Positions 39,257 to 48,722 of a DNA stretch of 64,000 nucleotides are shown in pieces. Within the stretch, counting starts at the first letter, position 1, and the number at the start of each line of letters is the position of its first letter. A program made the position numbers and the translations under genes. This DNA is from Maylandia zebra (lineage: Eukaryota; Chordata; Actinopteri; Cichliformes; Cichlidae), in NCBI RefSeq assembly GCF_041146795.1, contig NC_135167.1, positions 7,584,954 through 7,648,953 on the forward strand, in the 5' to 3' direction. The notes below the pieces were generated by a model that saw only the letters and a list, made by a program, of their open reading frames with translations, was not told the DNA's origin and made no database searches.

Positions 39257-40453
39257 AAAATAATAAATAAAAACTTGGAGACTTGTGCAAGACATGGACT
39301 GGTTCCCATAGTAGAGAAATAATGTAGGTTATGTGCTTCTTTACATGTCCTGCACATCTTCTGCATACAAGCTTCACCGTTTTATAATGAAACAGAATAT
39401 TTATTTATGTTTTATTCAGACACAATGTGCATTTATCATCATCGCACTAAAGGGTTCACTTTTCACTGTTGTCCTGTTGCCAGAGGTTAATCTTAATCCT
39501 CAGTAAATACTGAGCTTCATTTTGATTCACCCTGCAGAAGTGTCCCAACTAATGTTACATCTCATTTGATTTAGTCACACAAAAACAAAGCAATAATCAC
39601 AGGGGGGTTGTGTGTCAGCGCTATCAGTCTTATCTTAGTCTTGGCAAGAAAGCAAATAAGCGCATTTCTCAAAATGTTGAGCTTGTCCATTTGATATAAT
39701 CTGACAATGTACAAAATACCCATAAGAAAACATTTGACAATAGTGTTTTGCTTGACAGATGAAGGTGTGCTTTCAGTGGGAGGTGCACTCTGAATATAAA
39801 CTGTGACACAGTGATGAATAACATTTAAAAATCTGTTAAGAGATAAGGAAGAAAGATACAATCAGCATAGCCTTCTTAAAAAAAATGTCATTTGAATTTA
39901 TTTATTTGGTCATGTAAACACGATTAAAAAAAATGAGATTATATCTTGCTTATTTTTTAATGTAAGCATTTGTGACCTCTTCGTTCGATTGTTTTCTAGC
40001 AAATTGTTTTCTCCTTCAGGTACGATGACTGCGAAAGGGAGCGGAAAAAAATAGCTGTTCCCATGTCAGAGCCAGCTGTGTGATTGTGGGGAACTAGTAA
40101 AAACATGGCAGCACACAAGTGTGAGCAAGTGCCAGTAGTAGGAGGATGTGTTTACTCTGGCTAAGGTGTGAAAGACACTCTGCTGATGTGTCTACCAGGC
40201 TTATCAGAATGTCTCATGGCTGTAGAGGCCAGTGAAACGTTGTCTCTGAAGCTAATATTTAAATTTAATCTCGTACTGACTTTTGCGCAATTTGACCTAT
40301 TTCTGCAGCCTGACAGCGTCTTCCTGCTTGGAGAAGAAGTTACCTGAGTCGTGTTGGCCAGCTGGATTCTTTGATGTTCTGTGAACGTCACTTTCTAACA
40401 ACTAGATGAAATTTACTGTGCACCTCTGGCTGACCCCTCCGGTTCCAGCACTG

Positions 40454-40474
40454 TTTCACACCTAGGGTGTAAAA
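40454..40474. promoter_or_regulatory. Imperfect palindromic T-box site
   Basis: TTTCACACCT is followed immediately by AGGGTGTAAAA. The left half is an exact Brachyury/T-box half-site. The right half matches with a single extra G, giving a near-palindrome like the classical T site. It lies 4.8 kb upstream of the first mesp gene. An exact AGGTGTGA also occurs at 40164-40171. Confidence 0.4.
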
Positions 40475-40505
40475 TGTGCTCCGCTCACATGCCACCTCAC
40501 CCACT

Positions 40506-40506
<1 letters not shown>

Positions 40507-40599
<93 letters not shown>
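40507..40599. repeat. CA dinucleotide microsatellite, 93 bp
   Basis: An uninterrupted AC/CA run of about 46 units. Its minus-strand translation gives spurious Cys-Val repeat frames. Confidence 0.99.
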
Positions 40600-40602
<3 letters not shown>

Positions 40603-41937
40603 TCTAACAAAATAGCTGTTATTGCCGCATGAATTTGGGACACATAGGACTAAAGTGATACTGCTTTTCACAACTTTGTTTTTTGCTATGTTTAACTGCC
40701 TCTGTCAACTCCATCAATGCCATTTGGATAATAATGAGACCTCTGAGTTAACCTGTGAGCTCTCTAAACCTATTATAACTAAAGCAGCTGTGGCTCTTGA
40801 AGAAAAAAACAGACTGACATTTTTTCGGCACATTAGAGTTCTTCATCCTCAGTCATCATCATCATTTTCTAGTCTCTTTGTAGGACTCATTTACTCCTTT
40901 GGCGCCCTTGCATTGCAGCTACATGGGTGTCCACACAGAACCATGAGTGCACCCTATAATGACAAAATGTACAGTATGTCATTCAGACCCAAGCAAACCC
41001 CCACATGCCCACAGTAGCAAAAAGTGTAAATCTAGGTTTATAATGCCTTGTGGATGTCCACATGGATAGTTGTAGACACCACAGATAAGTAGTTACTCTT
41101 ATAATATTAATTTATAGTCCACTTGGGAGGACTGACTTGCAGTGTAGTGTAGACCATGATTGTGAAACATGCGGCCTGACACCCAGAACCTTCGCAATTG
41201 ATCTGCAATTTAGCTAATGCAGTGATTCTTGGAATTTTTAAAAAAGGCTTTTAGCCTTGACCAAATTTAGCAAAATGTTTTTGTTCTGTCACCCAAGTGA
41301 ATTGTGTGCACTGCCATTGCGATAGCTGATACTCATGTTTCTGCTTATAGAGCAACATCCATTGCATATTCTTGCAGACTGTTTCGAGGAAACCTATTTT
41401 AAACTGGAAACTGTAGCAGGCCCTGGGATTTGTTTTTAGGTTTGAACATGTCTAACATCTCTACAAACAAGAACGACAACAACAAAATTCCCCCCAAAAC
41501 CAAACCTATCCTCTATCAGTCCAATGATATTGTGCAATTTAATCTTTCTTGAAGATATTTGGTGTTTCACAGTGAAGGAGAAATCACAGTAAGACTAACC
41601 TAACCCTGAAATTGTGTATCTGAGTATCAAGAGAACCTGAATTATCTAAAACCCTTGAGAGCCATAATAGTCGTGAACTACAGAGTTGTGCACAGTGATA
41701 TATTTGCTATAAAGTTTTCTTTTACTGTTGCTCCTGAAATGAGTTTCACATCAATGAGATAAAAGTCAAAATAACGTAGTTATGCAAACTATTTTGCTAT
41801 GCATGCATGTATAATATGTTTGATTTCTACTGTGTTCTACAGTGATTCATCAAATTTCATATCTCTTATCTTTTTTTAAAAAAATTTATTTGCTATGTCA
41901 CTACCAGAATATCCAAAGAATGATGTTATAAATGATG

Positions 41938-42175
41938 TCAAACTAGCTTTTAGTCCAAGCAGAGGGAACACCCTGGAGGTCGTGGTGGGGTTGAGGGAGG
42001 CACAGACAGGTGGCAGGCAGCCCAGCCTCTGAGCCTTCTGTGGGTGGGCATCCACCCAGAGGTGCCAAACTCTCAGCCAGGCTCCCACAGCCTCACCTTG
42101 CTCAGAGTGACTGGCAGGGTCGATCAGCGGGTTCAAACCCAGTTCACTCTGCCCGCAGCCTGACATAGCACATAC
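41938..42175. other. GC-richer block, nature unknown
   Basis: About 240 bp of markedly higher GC than its flanks, with no recognisable protein on either strand. On the plus strand it contains GGGTTCAAACCC, which looks like a pol III B box, but I see no matching A box or tRNA fold. It may be an old SINE or LINE remnant. Confidence 0.3.
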
Positions 42176-43477
42176 CTATCCATCACTTTCAGAGCTCAGG
42201 CCACAACAGTATCATATTATACACTTATGTCCTTTTATCTGTCATATTTAAGCCTTCTGGAGCTTCCAGCTCGTCAGTTTTCTAGTCAGAACAACTGAAT
42301 GTGCTCCCAACTGGAGGACACTGTCTACAAACATGTATTTATTTAATTACCTGCTTTACAGCATGCCAGTTCTCCATCAAGGAGAATACACCATTGACAC
42401 AAAGCCAACTGGAAAGAACAGAATTAACTGCTGTGTTGAACAGGGTTTGGATTTATGACAGCTTTGATGTTTAATAGATGATTTAATAAAGAGCAGACAG
42501 TCCAAAACAGACAGGAAAGACAAATTGCCTCCTAGCTCAGAAAAGGGGATGCATCCAACTGGAAAATGCTGTGAAAAAGCATAAATGCACAGACTCAGCA
42601 TTCACAGACAATCAGTAAACATGTCATGTTGTTTTTTTTAGTGAAGTTGTACACTCGAATAAAGCCTGAATGTTTTATTATTTGGAATAGGTTTCAGATT
42701 TAAGATGCCATATTTTTTTAAGACACGAATGCAAAATTTAAAACTTTAGTTTTTCACTAAAATGGGAAATTTATCATCTCTGTTATGTTCTAAATCTACC
42801 CCATAAAAAGCCCTCAGTAGGGCAATCGTTTTTATTTAAGGGGACAGAAGGCACACCGGTCTCCCCTTTGGGAGATATGAACTGGGGAAATGTTTGCCTT
42901 CTCTTTGAATATATTGGAACTAAACTGTGCTCACCTGGCCTTGCTTAAAGTGTACAAACACATAAAAATAAATGTCTCTTTCCAAAAATCTTCCTTTAGT
43001 TAAACATCCACAAACTTACTGTGAGCCATTTAATGCAGGAATTATTTCTACCAGCCTTATCCTTGAAGAAAAAGCCATGTATCTGTATGTGTAGAGAGTT
43101 TGTGGGTCTCACCCATCTCTTGGTTGGTGATGTGTAGTGGAAAGACAATAGTTCGTACGAGAAACTGTTCACAGTATGTGTGTATTATTCTAAGTACATT
43201 AGCCAAAATTTACGGAAAGATAAATTCTGTTTAGTTTTTCAAATGTCTTAATTTGGTACTTTTAGCACCATAAATCAAGTATAATCTCTCAAAAACTTGA
43301 CAACTCACATCAAAAATAATGGAAATTACAGACCAGAGGAAAAAATAGAACACTTAAAGGGAATTTTGGGGTGAACTGTTCCTTTAATACCGAGCCTTTT
43401 CCAGGGAAAACACAGAAAGACTGGGGACACAGAGAGGTTACCAGCGACTATATTTTCCAGCATTCCTGGTTCTCACT

Positions 43478-43544
43478 GCTGAGGTGTGAAGTGACGCCTT
43501 CAGACTCATCAGTTCCCATGAGTGTGAAATAATCACACCTCAGC
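43478..43544. promoter_or_regulatory. Candidate Tbx6/Notch-responsive element upstream of mesp
   Basis: GCTGAGGTGTGA at 43478-43489 and its exact reverse complement at 43533-43544 form a 12-bp inverted pair. Each half contains a perfect T-box half-site. Between them, at 43513-43518, lies TTCCCA, the reverse complement of the RBPJ core TGGGAA. Mesp genes are known targets of Tbx6 and Notch signalling in presomitic mesoderm. The pair lies 1.7 kb upstream of the first mesp gene. Confidence 0.45.
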
Positions 43545-44063
43545 TTTAACTGGATAACAGAGGTTCATTAGGCTCCATTAAACCTCATTATATTTGCATT
43601 TTAGCCATTCAGGACATAACTTTTCTTCCTTGAAGCACATAAAAACAAGAGCAGCGGTTTCAGTTCACCGATTGAGGTAAAGACAGAAGAGGATTGGCGC
43701 TCACGCCTGATTTGCTGTGACAATAAAATGATCACACAGGTGAGAAATGGTGGGATGTAAAATGAAGGAGATGAAGTGAAGAATAGAGGACGCTGTCAGG
43801 TTCAAGGCTAGAGAGAGGTGAGGAGAGGCAAAGACCTGTTGAAGCAGCACATCCACTGTTCAAATACATGCCACACATGATTAAAACAACACACAATCCC
43901 AGACTCTCGATTTAGCGTTTTCATTCTGCATGCCAGCTTTTAATATTTTACTTAATGTCATTCATTAGTGTTGTGTTTTAAGACATAAACAATATTTATA
44001 CCCAATTCAAACCCTGCACAGACCAACCTGCTACATCTGACGTCAAAATGAATCAGATAAAAT

Positions 44064-44115
44064 AATTTCCCCCAGGGATCAATAAAGTATTCTGATTCTG
44101 ATTCTGATTCTGATA
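44064..44115 (+). mobile_element. LINE 3' tail with ATTCTG repeats
   Basis: The short block 'aatttcccccagggatcaataaagt' is followed by four copies of ATTCTG. It is the 3' terminus of a common fish non-LTR element. A second, more degenerate copy of the same tail lies at 54311-54347 in anpep. Confidence 0.7.
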
Positions 44116-45057
44116 ATAGGAGCAGTCTAATATCTGGGCTTGCCTCAATTGGTTTAAATCCATAAAACATGCATTTAGGCATAAACTGCACTTCATAGAA
44201 GAATTTAAGAGCTGATCGCACAGGGTGTCGGGGTTTACAGCCTCATGCAACATATTGCTTGGTTGCTGAAATACATGTTTAAGTGTTTGCATTATAAAAA
44301 CCTGTTCTGAATGTAAATCTTGCATGTTACTGCCAAACTGTAACTAAAGAAGAACCCAACTTTGGAAACCCTAACCGAGAATTGAAAATGGAAATGGAAA
44401 GCTAAGTGGAAACTATAATATCAGTACTATAATAACTCTGATGTTGAATCAGATTTAGAAAATGTTATTGTTTTAATACTATCTATCTTTAGTACTATCT
44501 GTCATGCAGCTGTTGAAATTTAGCTCGTTGATAGATATTTGCTGATAATGGATCAGAATCCTGATTAAGTTCCACATACTTCTAATTTATAGTAAACGTT
44601 GACTTTTCTTGGTACTTTTGCAGATTAGTGTGAAGTACATATGCACATAACATCCATCTTCAGGAGCCAATGTAAAAAACTGTGGTTAAGTCAGCATACA
44701 GGCAGGTTTTTCTGTATCGTATATCATTGCTTTATTTCTGCAGTGTATGTCTTCTTCACACTCTTCTGTCATATTGTTGAGTGCGCTGACCTTTTCGCAT
44801 GTTTGCTTGTGCGTGTGTGTGTTTGTTAGCAAGTGAATGTAAGAAAGAGAAATGAGATTATTCCAAACAAATCCCTTAAACATGTGCAAAATGCATCAGG
44901 CCTGCTGCAGGGACAAAAAGCCAAAAAACCAAAATCTGTTTATTGTTTTCAGAAGGAGTCAAAATTCACACGTCGACTGCTGTAGCTCTGGGCTTTCCCA
45001 GATTCAGAGAAGAGGGAGAACCAGAGGGAGAGGTACAGAGACAGGGTCCCACTCATG

Positions 45058-45077
45058 ATGTGTGTGTGTGTGTGTGT
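45058..45077. repeat. TG dinucleotide repeat
   Basis: About ten TG units, ending roughly 85 bp before the TATA box of the first mesp gene. Confidence 0.9.
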
Positions 45078-45124
45078 TCAGGGGCAGTAGCCTCTGCTTA
45101 GACAGTGATTGTGAGAATCTGTGA

Positions 45125-45167
45125 AGGTGTCACTTCGCACCTCTGTGGCCTGGCCTGGGCTTATAAA
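45125..45167 (+). promoter_or_regulatory. Core promoter of the first mesp gene: T-box pair and TATA box
   Basis: TATAAA at 45162-45167 predicts transcription starting near 45190-45200, leaving a short leader before the ATG at 45244. About 20-37 bp upstream of the TATA box, AGGTGTCA (45125-45132) and TCGCACCT (45135-45142) form two diverging T-box-like half-sites two bases apart, each one base off consensus. This placement also rules out translation starting at 45121. Confidence 0.6.
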
Positions 45168-45243
45168 GCACTGGAGCAGAGCTGAGGAGCACTTAAAGCT
45201 TTCCAGTCTCTCCGGTCACACTGTTGAGACCCTTAAACACAAC

Positions 45244-46149
45244 ATGGATACCTCCTCAGTTCCTCACCTTGACTACAGTCTGCAGTACCAGTGGTTCTCC
45301 GACTCGGACCTCTCCAGCATCTCCTCCCCAGAGACACTTTCTCCTGTCCACTCCATGGACTCCAGCCTCTCTCCTGGCTACCAGCAGCTCCCACAGTGTA
45401 CTCCCAAGGGAGCCAAAACCGGTTATTCCCAAAGCCTCAAGTCCTCACCGTGCTCCTTGTCCAGACGTGGGCGCAGGACTGGGAGGCCCACTCGGATCCG
45501 GAGCAAGCAGAGGGAGAGCGCCAGCGAAAAGGAGAAATTAAGGATGAGGGATCTGACTAAGGCTCTACATCACCTCAGGTCCTACCTCCCACCTTCAGTG
45601 GCACCTGCCGGACAAAATCTGACGAAGATAGAAACCCTCCGACTCACCATCCGCTACATCTCCTACCTCTCATCCCAGCTGGGCCTCAGCGAAGAGGTGC
45701 TGTTTCAGAGGAGGGAACGAGCAGACACCTCAGTCAGTGACACGTCATCCACTGACATCCTCAGCTACTTCCAGAGTGCTTCCACAGGAGGACAAGTGAC
45801 TCAGATGCAGAGCCAGAATCTGATCCAGAGCAGCCTGTACCCAAAACCATGTCATAGCCAGAATACTGTGCTGCATTCTGGGAATTGTAGTATTGGAGTG
45901 GATCAGCACCACAGACCATACAATGAAGCTCCCCAGAGAGATATGAGCATGGACGGTATCCTACAGTCGCCTCCAGTGCCACAGCCTTCCTGTCAGGTTT
46001 GTGAATATTAAATCAGTCACATAATTCACTGTTTGTACAACAATTTTTTTTGCATGTTTCTAATACTAATATATCTTCCACTTTCTTCAAAACAGATGTG
46101 TGGCAAAGACTTCTGCACCCCGCTGGTTCCAAGGGAGTATTGGGGTTGA
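45244..46149 (+). CDS. mesp: Mesp-family bHLH transcription factor (first of tandem pair)
   Basis: Coding exons 45244-45996 and 46096-46149 (donor CAG|GTTTGT, acceptor AACAG|ATG, phase 0) give 268 residues. The product is a basic helix-loop-helix factor of presomitic and early cardiac mesoderm that acts in somite boundary formation and rostro-caudal polarity. The bHLH domain (about residues 86-146) carries the Mesp signature: ESASEKEKLRMRDL in the basic/helix-1 part, then LPPSVAPAGQNLTKIETLRL and IRYISYLS. A Ser/Pro-rich N-terminus (residues 20-46) precedes it. The start at 45244 is chosen because it lies downstream of the TATA box, with context CAACATGG. The tiny second exon adds 17 residues ending EYWG. 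Zebrafish has mespa and mespb types, and I cannot say which type this is. Confidence 0.9.
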
Positions 46150-46347
46150 ACGCTCCAATCTCTGTGTGATCCTCAGCAGAAAAAGACAACAAACTTTACT
46201 GTGTTTACTGCCTCACTGTGAATCAAGTTATTTATTTGAAATAATCATTCTAATTCTATCTTTTATTTATTTTCTCCTCTGAAAAATTCCATGTAAATAT
46301 TGATATGACTAACAGTTATTTTTCTATTTCTGTATACCACTATTTAT

Positions 46348-46353
46348 AATAAA
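46348..46353 (+). terminator. Polyadenylation signal, first mesp gene
   Basis: AATAAA, 199 bp after the stop codon, in an AT-rich 3' region and followed by a T/G-containing stretch. It gives a short 3' UTR of about 220 bp. Confidence 0.75.
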
Positions 46354-46641
46354 CCATTTAAATATAAAATATCTTGTCCGGATTCGAAGCTTCTCTTGCA
46401 CAATACGCCAGTCAGTTTCTTTCATTCACATTTCATGTGCATGGATGAGGTGTGCACATGTGAAAAAGGAAAGACTGCAATAACACACAGCTAAATAAAA
46501 TATAAGTGAGTGCACTTTTGACAATAAAAAACAAACATGTATGTTTGTGGTTATATTTTGTGTTCATTCTTGTATAATTTAGTACTGAGAAACTATATTA
46601 AACATGTAAAGCAGCATGGAGCTCTGGGGATTTACCAGAGG

Positions 46642-46655
46642 GCGCCCTCTGCTGG
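46642..46655 (-). promoter_or_regulatory. Candidate CTCF binding motif
   Basis: The minus strand reads CCAGCAGAGGGCGC, an exact match to the CTCF core consensus CCASYAGRKGGCRS. It overlaps a perfect 14-bp palindrome (AGAGGGCGCCCTCT). It lies 0.5 kb downstream of the first mesp gene. Confidence 0.55.
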
Positions 46656-46719
46656 TAACAAATACAGAGGAGAAGAGCCCATCTCCCACACTCATTTGTA
46701 GCTGTAATACTTTGAAAGG

Positions 46720-46722
<3 letters not shown>

Positions 46723-46766
<44 letters not shown>
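46723..46766. repeat. AT dinucleotide microsatellite
   Basis: About 22 TA units, immediately followed by the first copy of the duplicated 33-bp sequence. Confidence 0.97.
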
Positions 46767-46769
<3 letters not shown>

Positions 46770-46798
46770 ATGTAACAAGAGCACTGGACCAGCTGGTA
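46766..46798 (+). repeat. 33-bp direct repeat, copy 1
   Basis: Identical base for base to 48690-48722. The core reads AACAAGAGCACTGGACCAGC. Both copies lie just 3' of an AT microsatellite, so it is probably part of a dispersed element with an AT-rich end. Confidence 0.85.
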
Positions 46799-46850
46799 AT
46801 AAAATATATAATATTTCACAGACCTTAAAAAATAATTTTAGATGGGAATT

Positions 46851-47042
46851 TTTATATTATATTATATTATCCATCCATCCATTTGCTTCCGCTTATCCTT
46901 TTGAGGGTCGCGGGGGGCGCTGGAGCCTATCCCAGCTGTCATAGGGCGAAAGGCGGGGTACATTATATTATATTATATTATATTATATTATATTATATTA
47001 TATTATATTATATTATATTATATTATATTATATTATATTATA
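46851..47042. repeat. ATTAT pentanucleotide array split by a retroposon fragment
   Basis: ATTAT units occur at 46853-46870 and again, in about 16 copies, at 46962-47042. Between them (46871-46961) lies a 91-bp piece with 'ccatccatccatttgcttccgc', 'gagggtcgcggggggcgctggagcc' and 'tcccagctgtcatagggcgaaaggcggggtac'. This is the 5' part of the dispersed element seen at 7184. The same pentamer on both sides suggests insertion into the array or duplication of the array as a target. Confidence 0.85.
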
Positions 47043-47272
47043 GCACTGGTTGAGCTTACATTCATTTGGGTTCAGGATTTGTTTGTTTCATTTCAGTTTT
47101 GTTTTGTTTTTTAATATTTAACAAGTTTTTATTATGGTTATGGTTAAGTTTTTATTACTTTTATTAAATGTTATCTGTAGGCTTTTTAGGTATTATAACA
47201 TAGTAGATATTTGCCATTAGCAAATATAACTCATATATAGCATTATAGAAACATAGAAAGTCATGTACAGGT

Positions 47273-47398
47273 ACTCCAGCTTCCCCCCATAGTCTAAAAA
47301 CATGCATGTTTGTCTGTCTGTCTGCGTTGCCCCTGTGACAGACTGGCAACCTGCCCAGGTTTACCCTAAGCCACCTGGGAAGGCTCCAGCTGGCTGCA
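47273..47398 (-). mobile_element. Teleost retroposon fragment, antisense
   Basis: 'Cccatagtctaaaaacatgcatg', 'gttgcccctgtgacagactgg' and 'gaaggctccagct' are the reverse complement of the dispersed element described at 7184. It is opposite in orientation to the piece at 46871. Confidence 0.65.
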
Positions 47399-48612
47399 AA
47401 AATTAATTTAACTTATATTTTTATAGGGATAAGTATGTTACGTGAACTGTGCCACATTGAATGGCATTTATAGCCTTAACTAGTTTGCAAACACATACAG
47501 AAAAATATCAATAACATAAAAAGAAAATGATTTCCATAACAGCCCCTCACATCTTCCAGTAGATGACAATCCATAAATAATCATTACTTTTCATATGGAT
47601 TTATTTCTCTTTTATTATTTTAGCCGTCATCTTCAAATTGAATCATGTTATCTTCATATCTTATTTACTTTTGCTCTTGTATCACTCTGTCATCATTTTT
47701 TAGGTTATGAACACCAGACTGTAGTGGTGTAAGTTTGAATTGTGCTGTTTTGATTTCATTTTTTAAACTTTGCTTTAATTTCCCCGCACAACGTCTGTGT
47801 GTACAAAAGTTCTTTCTATATGAAACTGCCTGGCCTTATATTTGAATAACAGTTGTTTTTGTTTATTTCACATAAATGAGAAAAATAAAAATTTCATTTG
47901 AATATTACAAGTTCAGTCATCTTTCTTTAGTGCAAACACACACATATACCCTGGAAACTAGCCTTTCCAGAAGCCTCTTAAAAATATCTCTGTTGGGAGG
48001 CTAAAGTACTTGAAGAATCTCCACAACATGTCAGAGATCAGTCTCTGTGACTGGTTATCTAGTTTTCTTTTAGTGTATCTTTGTTAATGGGGCACTGCAA
48101 ACACAGAGAGGTTCCTGGCACCACTGAGTCTAGACTAGGATCCCTCCCTGCTCTTTCCCTTTTCTTTCACCTCATGCCCTAATTACCTGCTAAGCCCACC
48201 GAGAACACTTTAATATTCATAGAGAATAGTGGATCTGCATATCAGGCTGGAGAATTAGGCCCCAGTGTTTCATTTGCCACCTACATGTGCTTCATTTGAT
48301 ATGCGAGCAGTAAGCCTAACACAAAGCCTAATATTCTCACTGAGGTCTTTCATCGTGGTAGAGTTAATAAACTCTGGGCTAAAAGGGTTTGGGATGAAAG
48401 GGTTAGCACCGCTGTGCTGATTATTCACTCATTACATGTGAGTAAACAACATCAGAGCTAATGTGGATTAAGAGAAGGAAGATCCTCTTTATCACCGGCC
48501 TGGGAGGGAAGAAGACAGTTGACAGCCGGGGAAAATCTGCAGAAGTTCAAAATGAAAAAGAAATTAATGAATAAAATGTGAATACAGAGTTGAAGCAAGT
48601 TCTGTCAAAAGA

Positions 48613-48616
<4 letters not shown>

Positions 48617-48656
<40 letters not shown>
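48617..48656. repeat. AT dinucleotide microsatellite
   Basis: About 20 AT units, 34 bp upstream of the second copy of the 33-bp duplication. Confidence 0.96.
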
Positions 48657-48658
<2 letters not shown>

Positions 48659-48689
48659 CACCTTTGTGTGCTTGTGCTAAAAAAGTAAT

Positions 48690-48722
48690 TTGTATGTAAC
48701 AAGAGCACTGGACCAGCTGGTA
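48690..48722 (+). repeat. 33-bp direct repeat, copy 2
   Basis: An exact copy of 46766-46798, 1.92 kb away and in the same orientation. The flanks beyond the 33 bp do not match. Confidence 0.85.

Larger units (their letters stand above)
38791..45120. other. Intergenic region between sv2b and the first mesp gene
   Basis: No supported gene. It contains a degenerate retroposon (39109), T-box motifs at 40164, 40456, 43482 and 43533, a long CA repeat (40507-40599), a GC-richer block of unknown nature (41938-42175) and a LINE tail (44064-44115). A TG repeat (45058-45077) sits just before the mesp promoter. Open frames at 40388-40671 are artefacts of the CA repeat. Confidence 0.6.

Noticed and set aside
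40388..40671. Minus-strand frames with long Cys-Val runs
   Set aside because: They are translations of the CA microsatellite and not real proteins.
45121..45243. Upstream in-frame extension of the first mesp gene beginning with GTG
   Set aside because: It contains the TATA box (45162) and lies before the predicted transcription start. The ATG at 45244 has good context and begins the recognisable protein.
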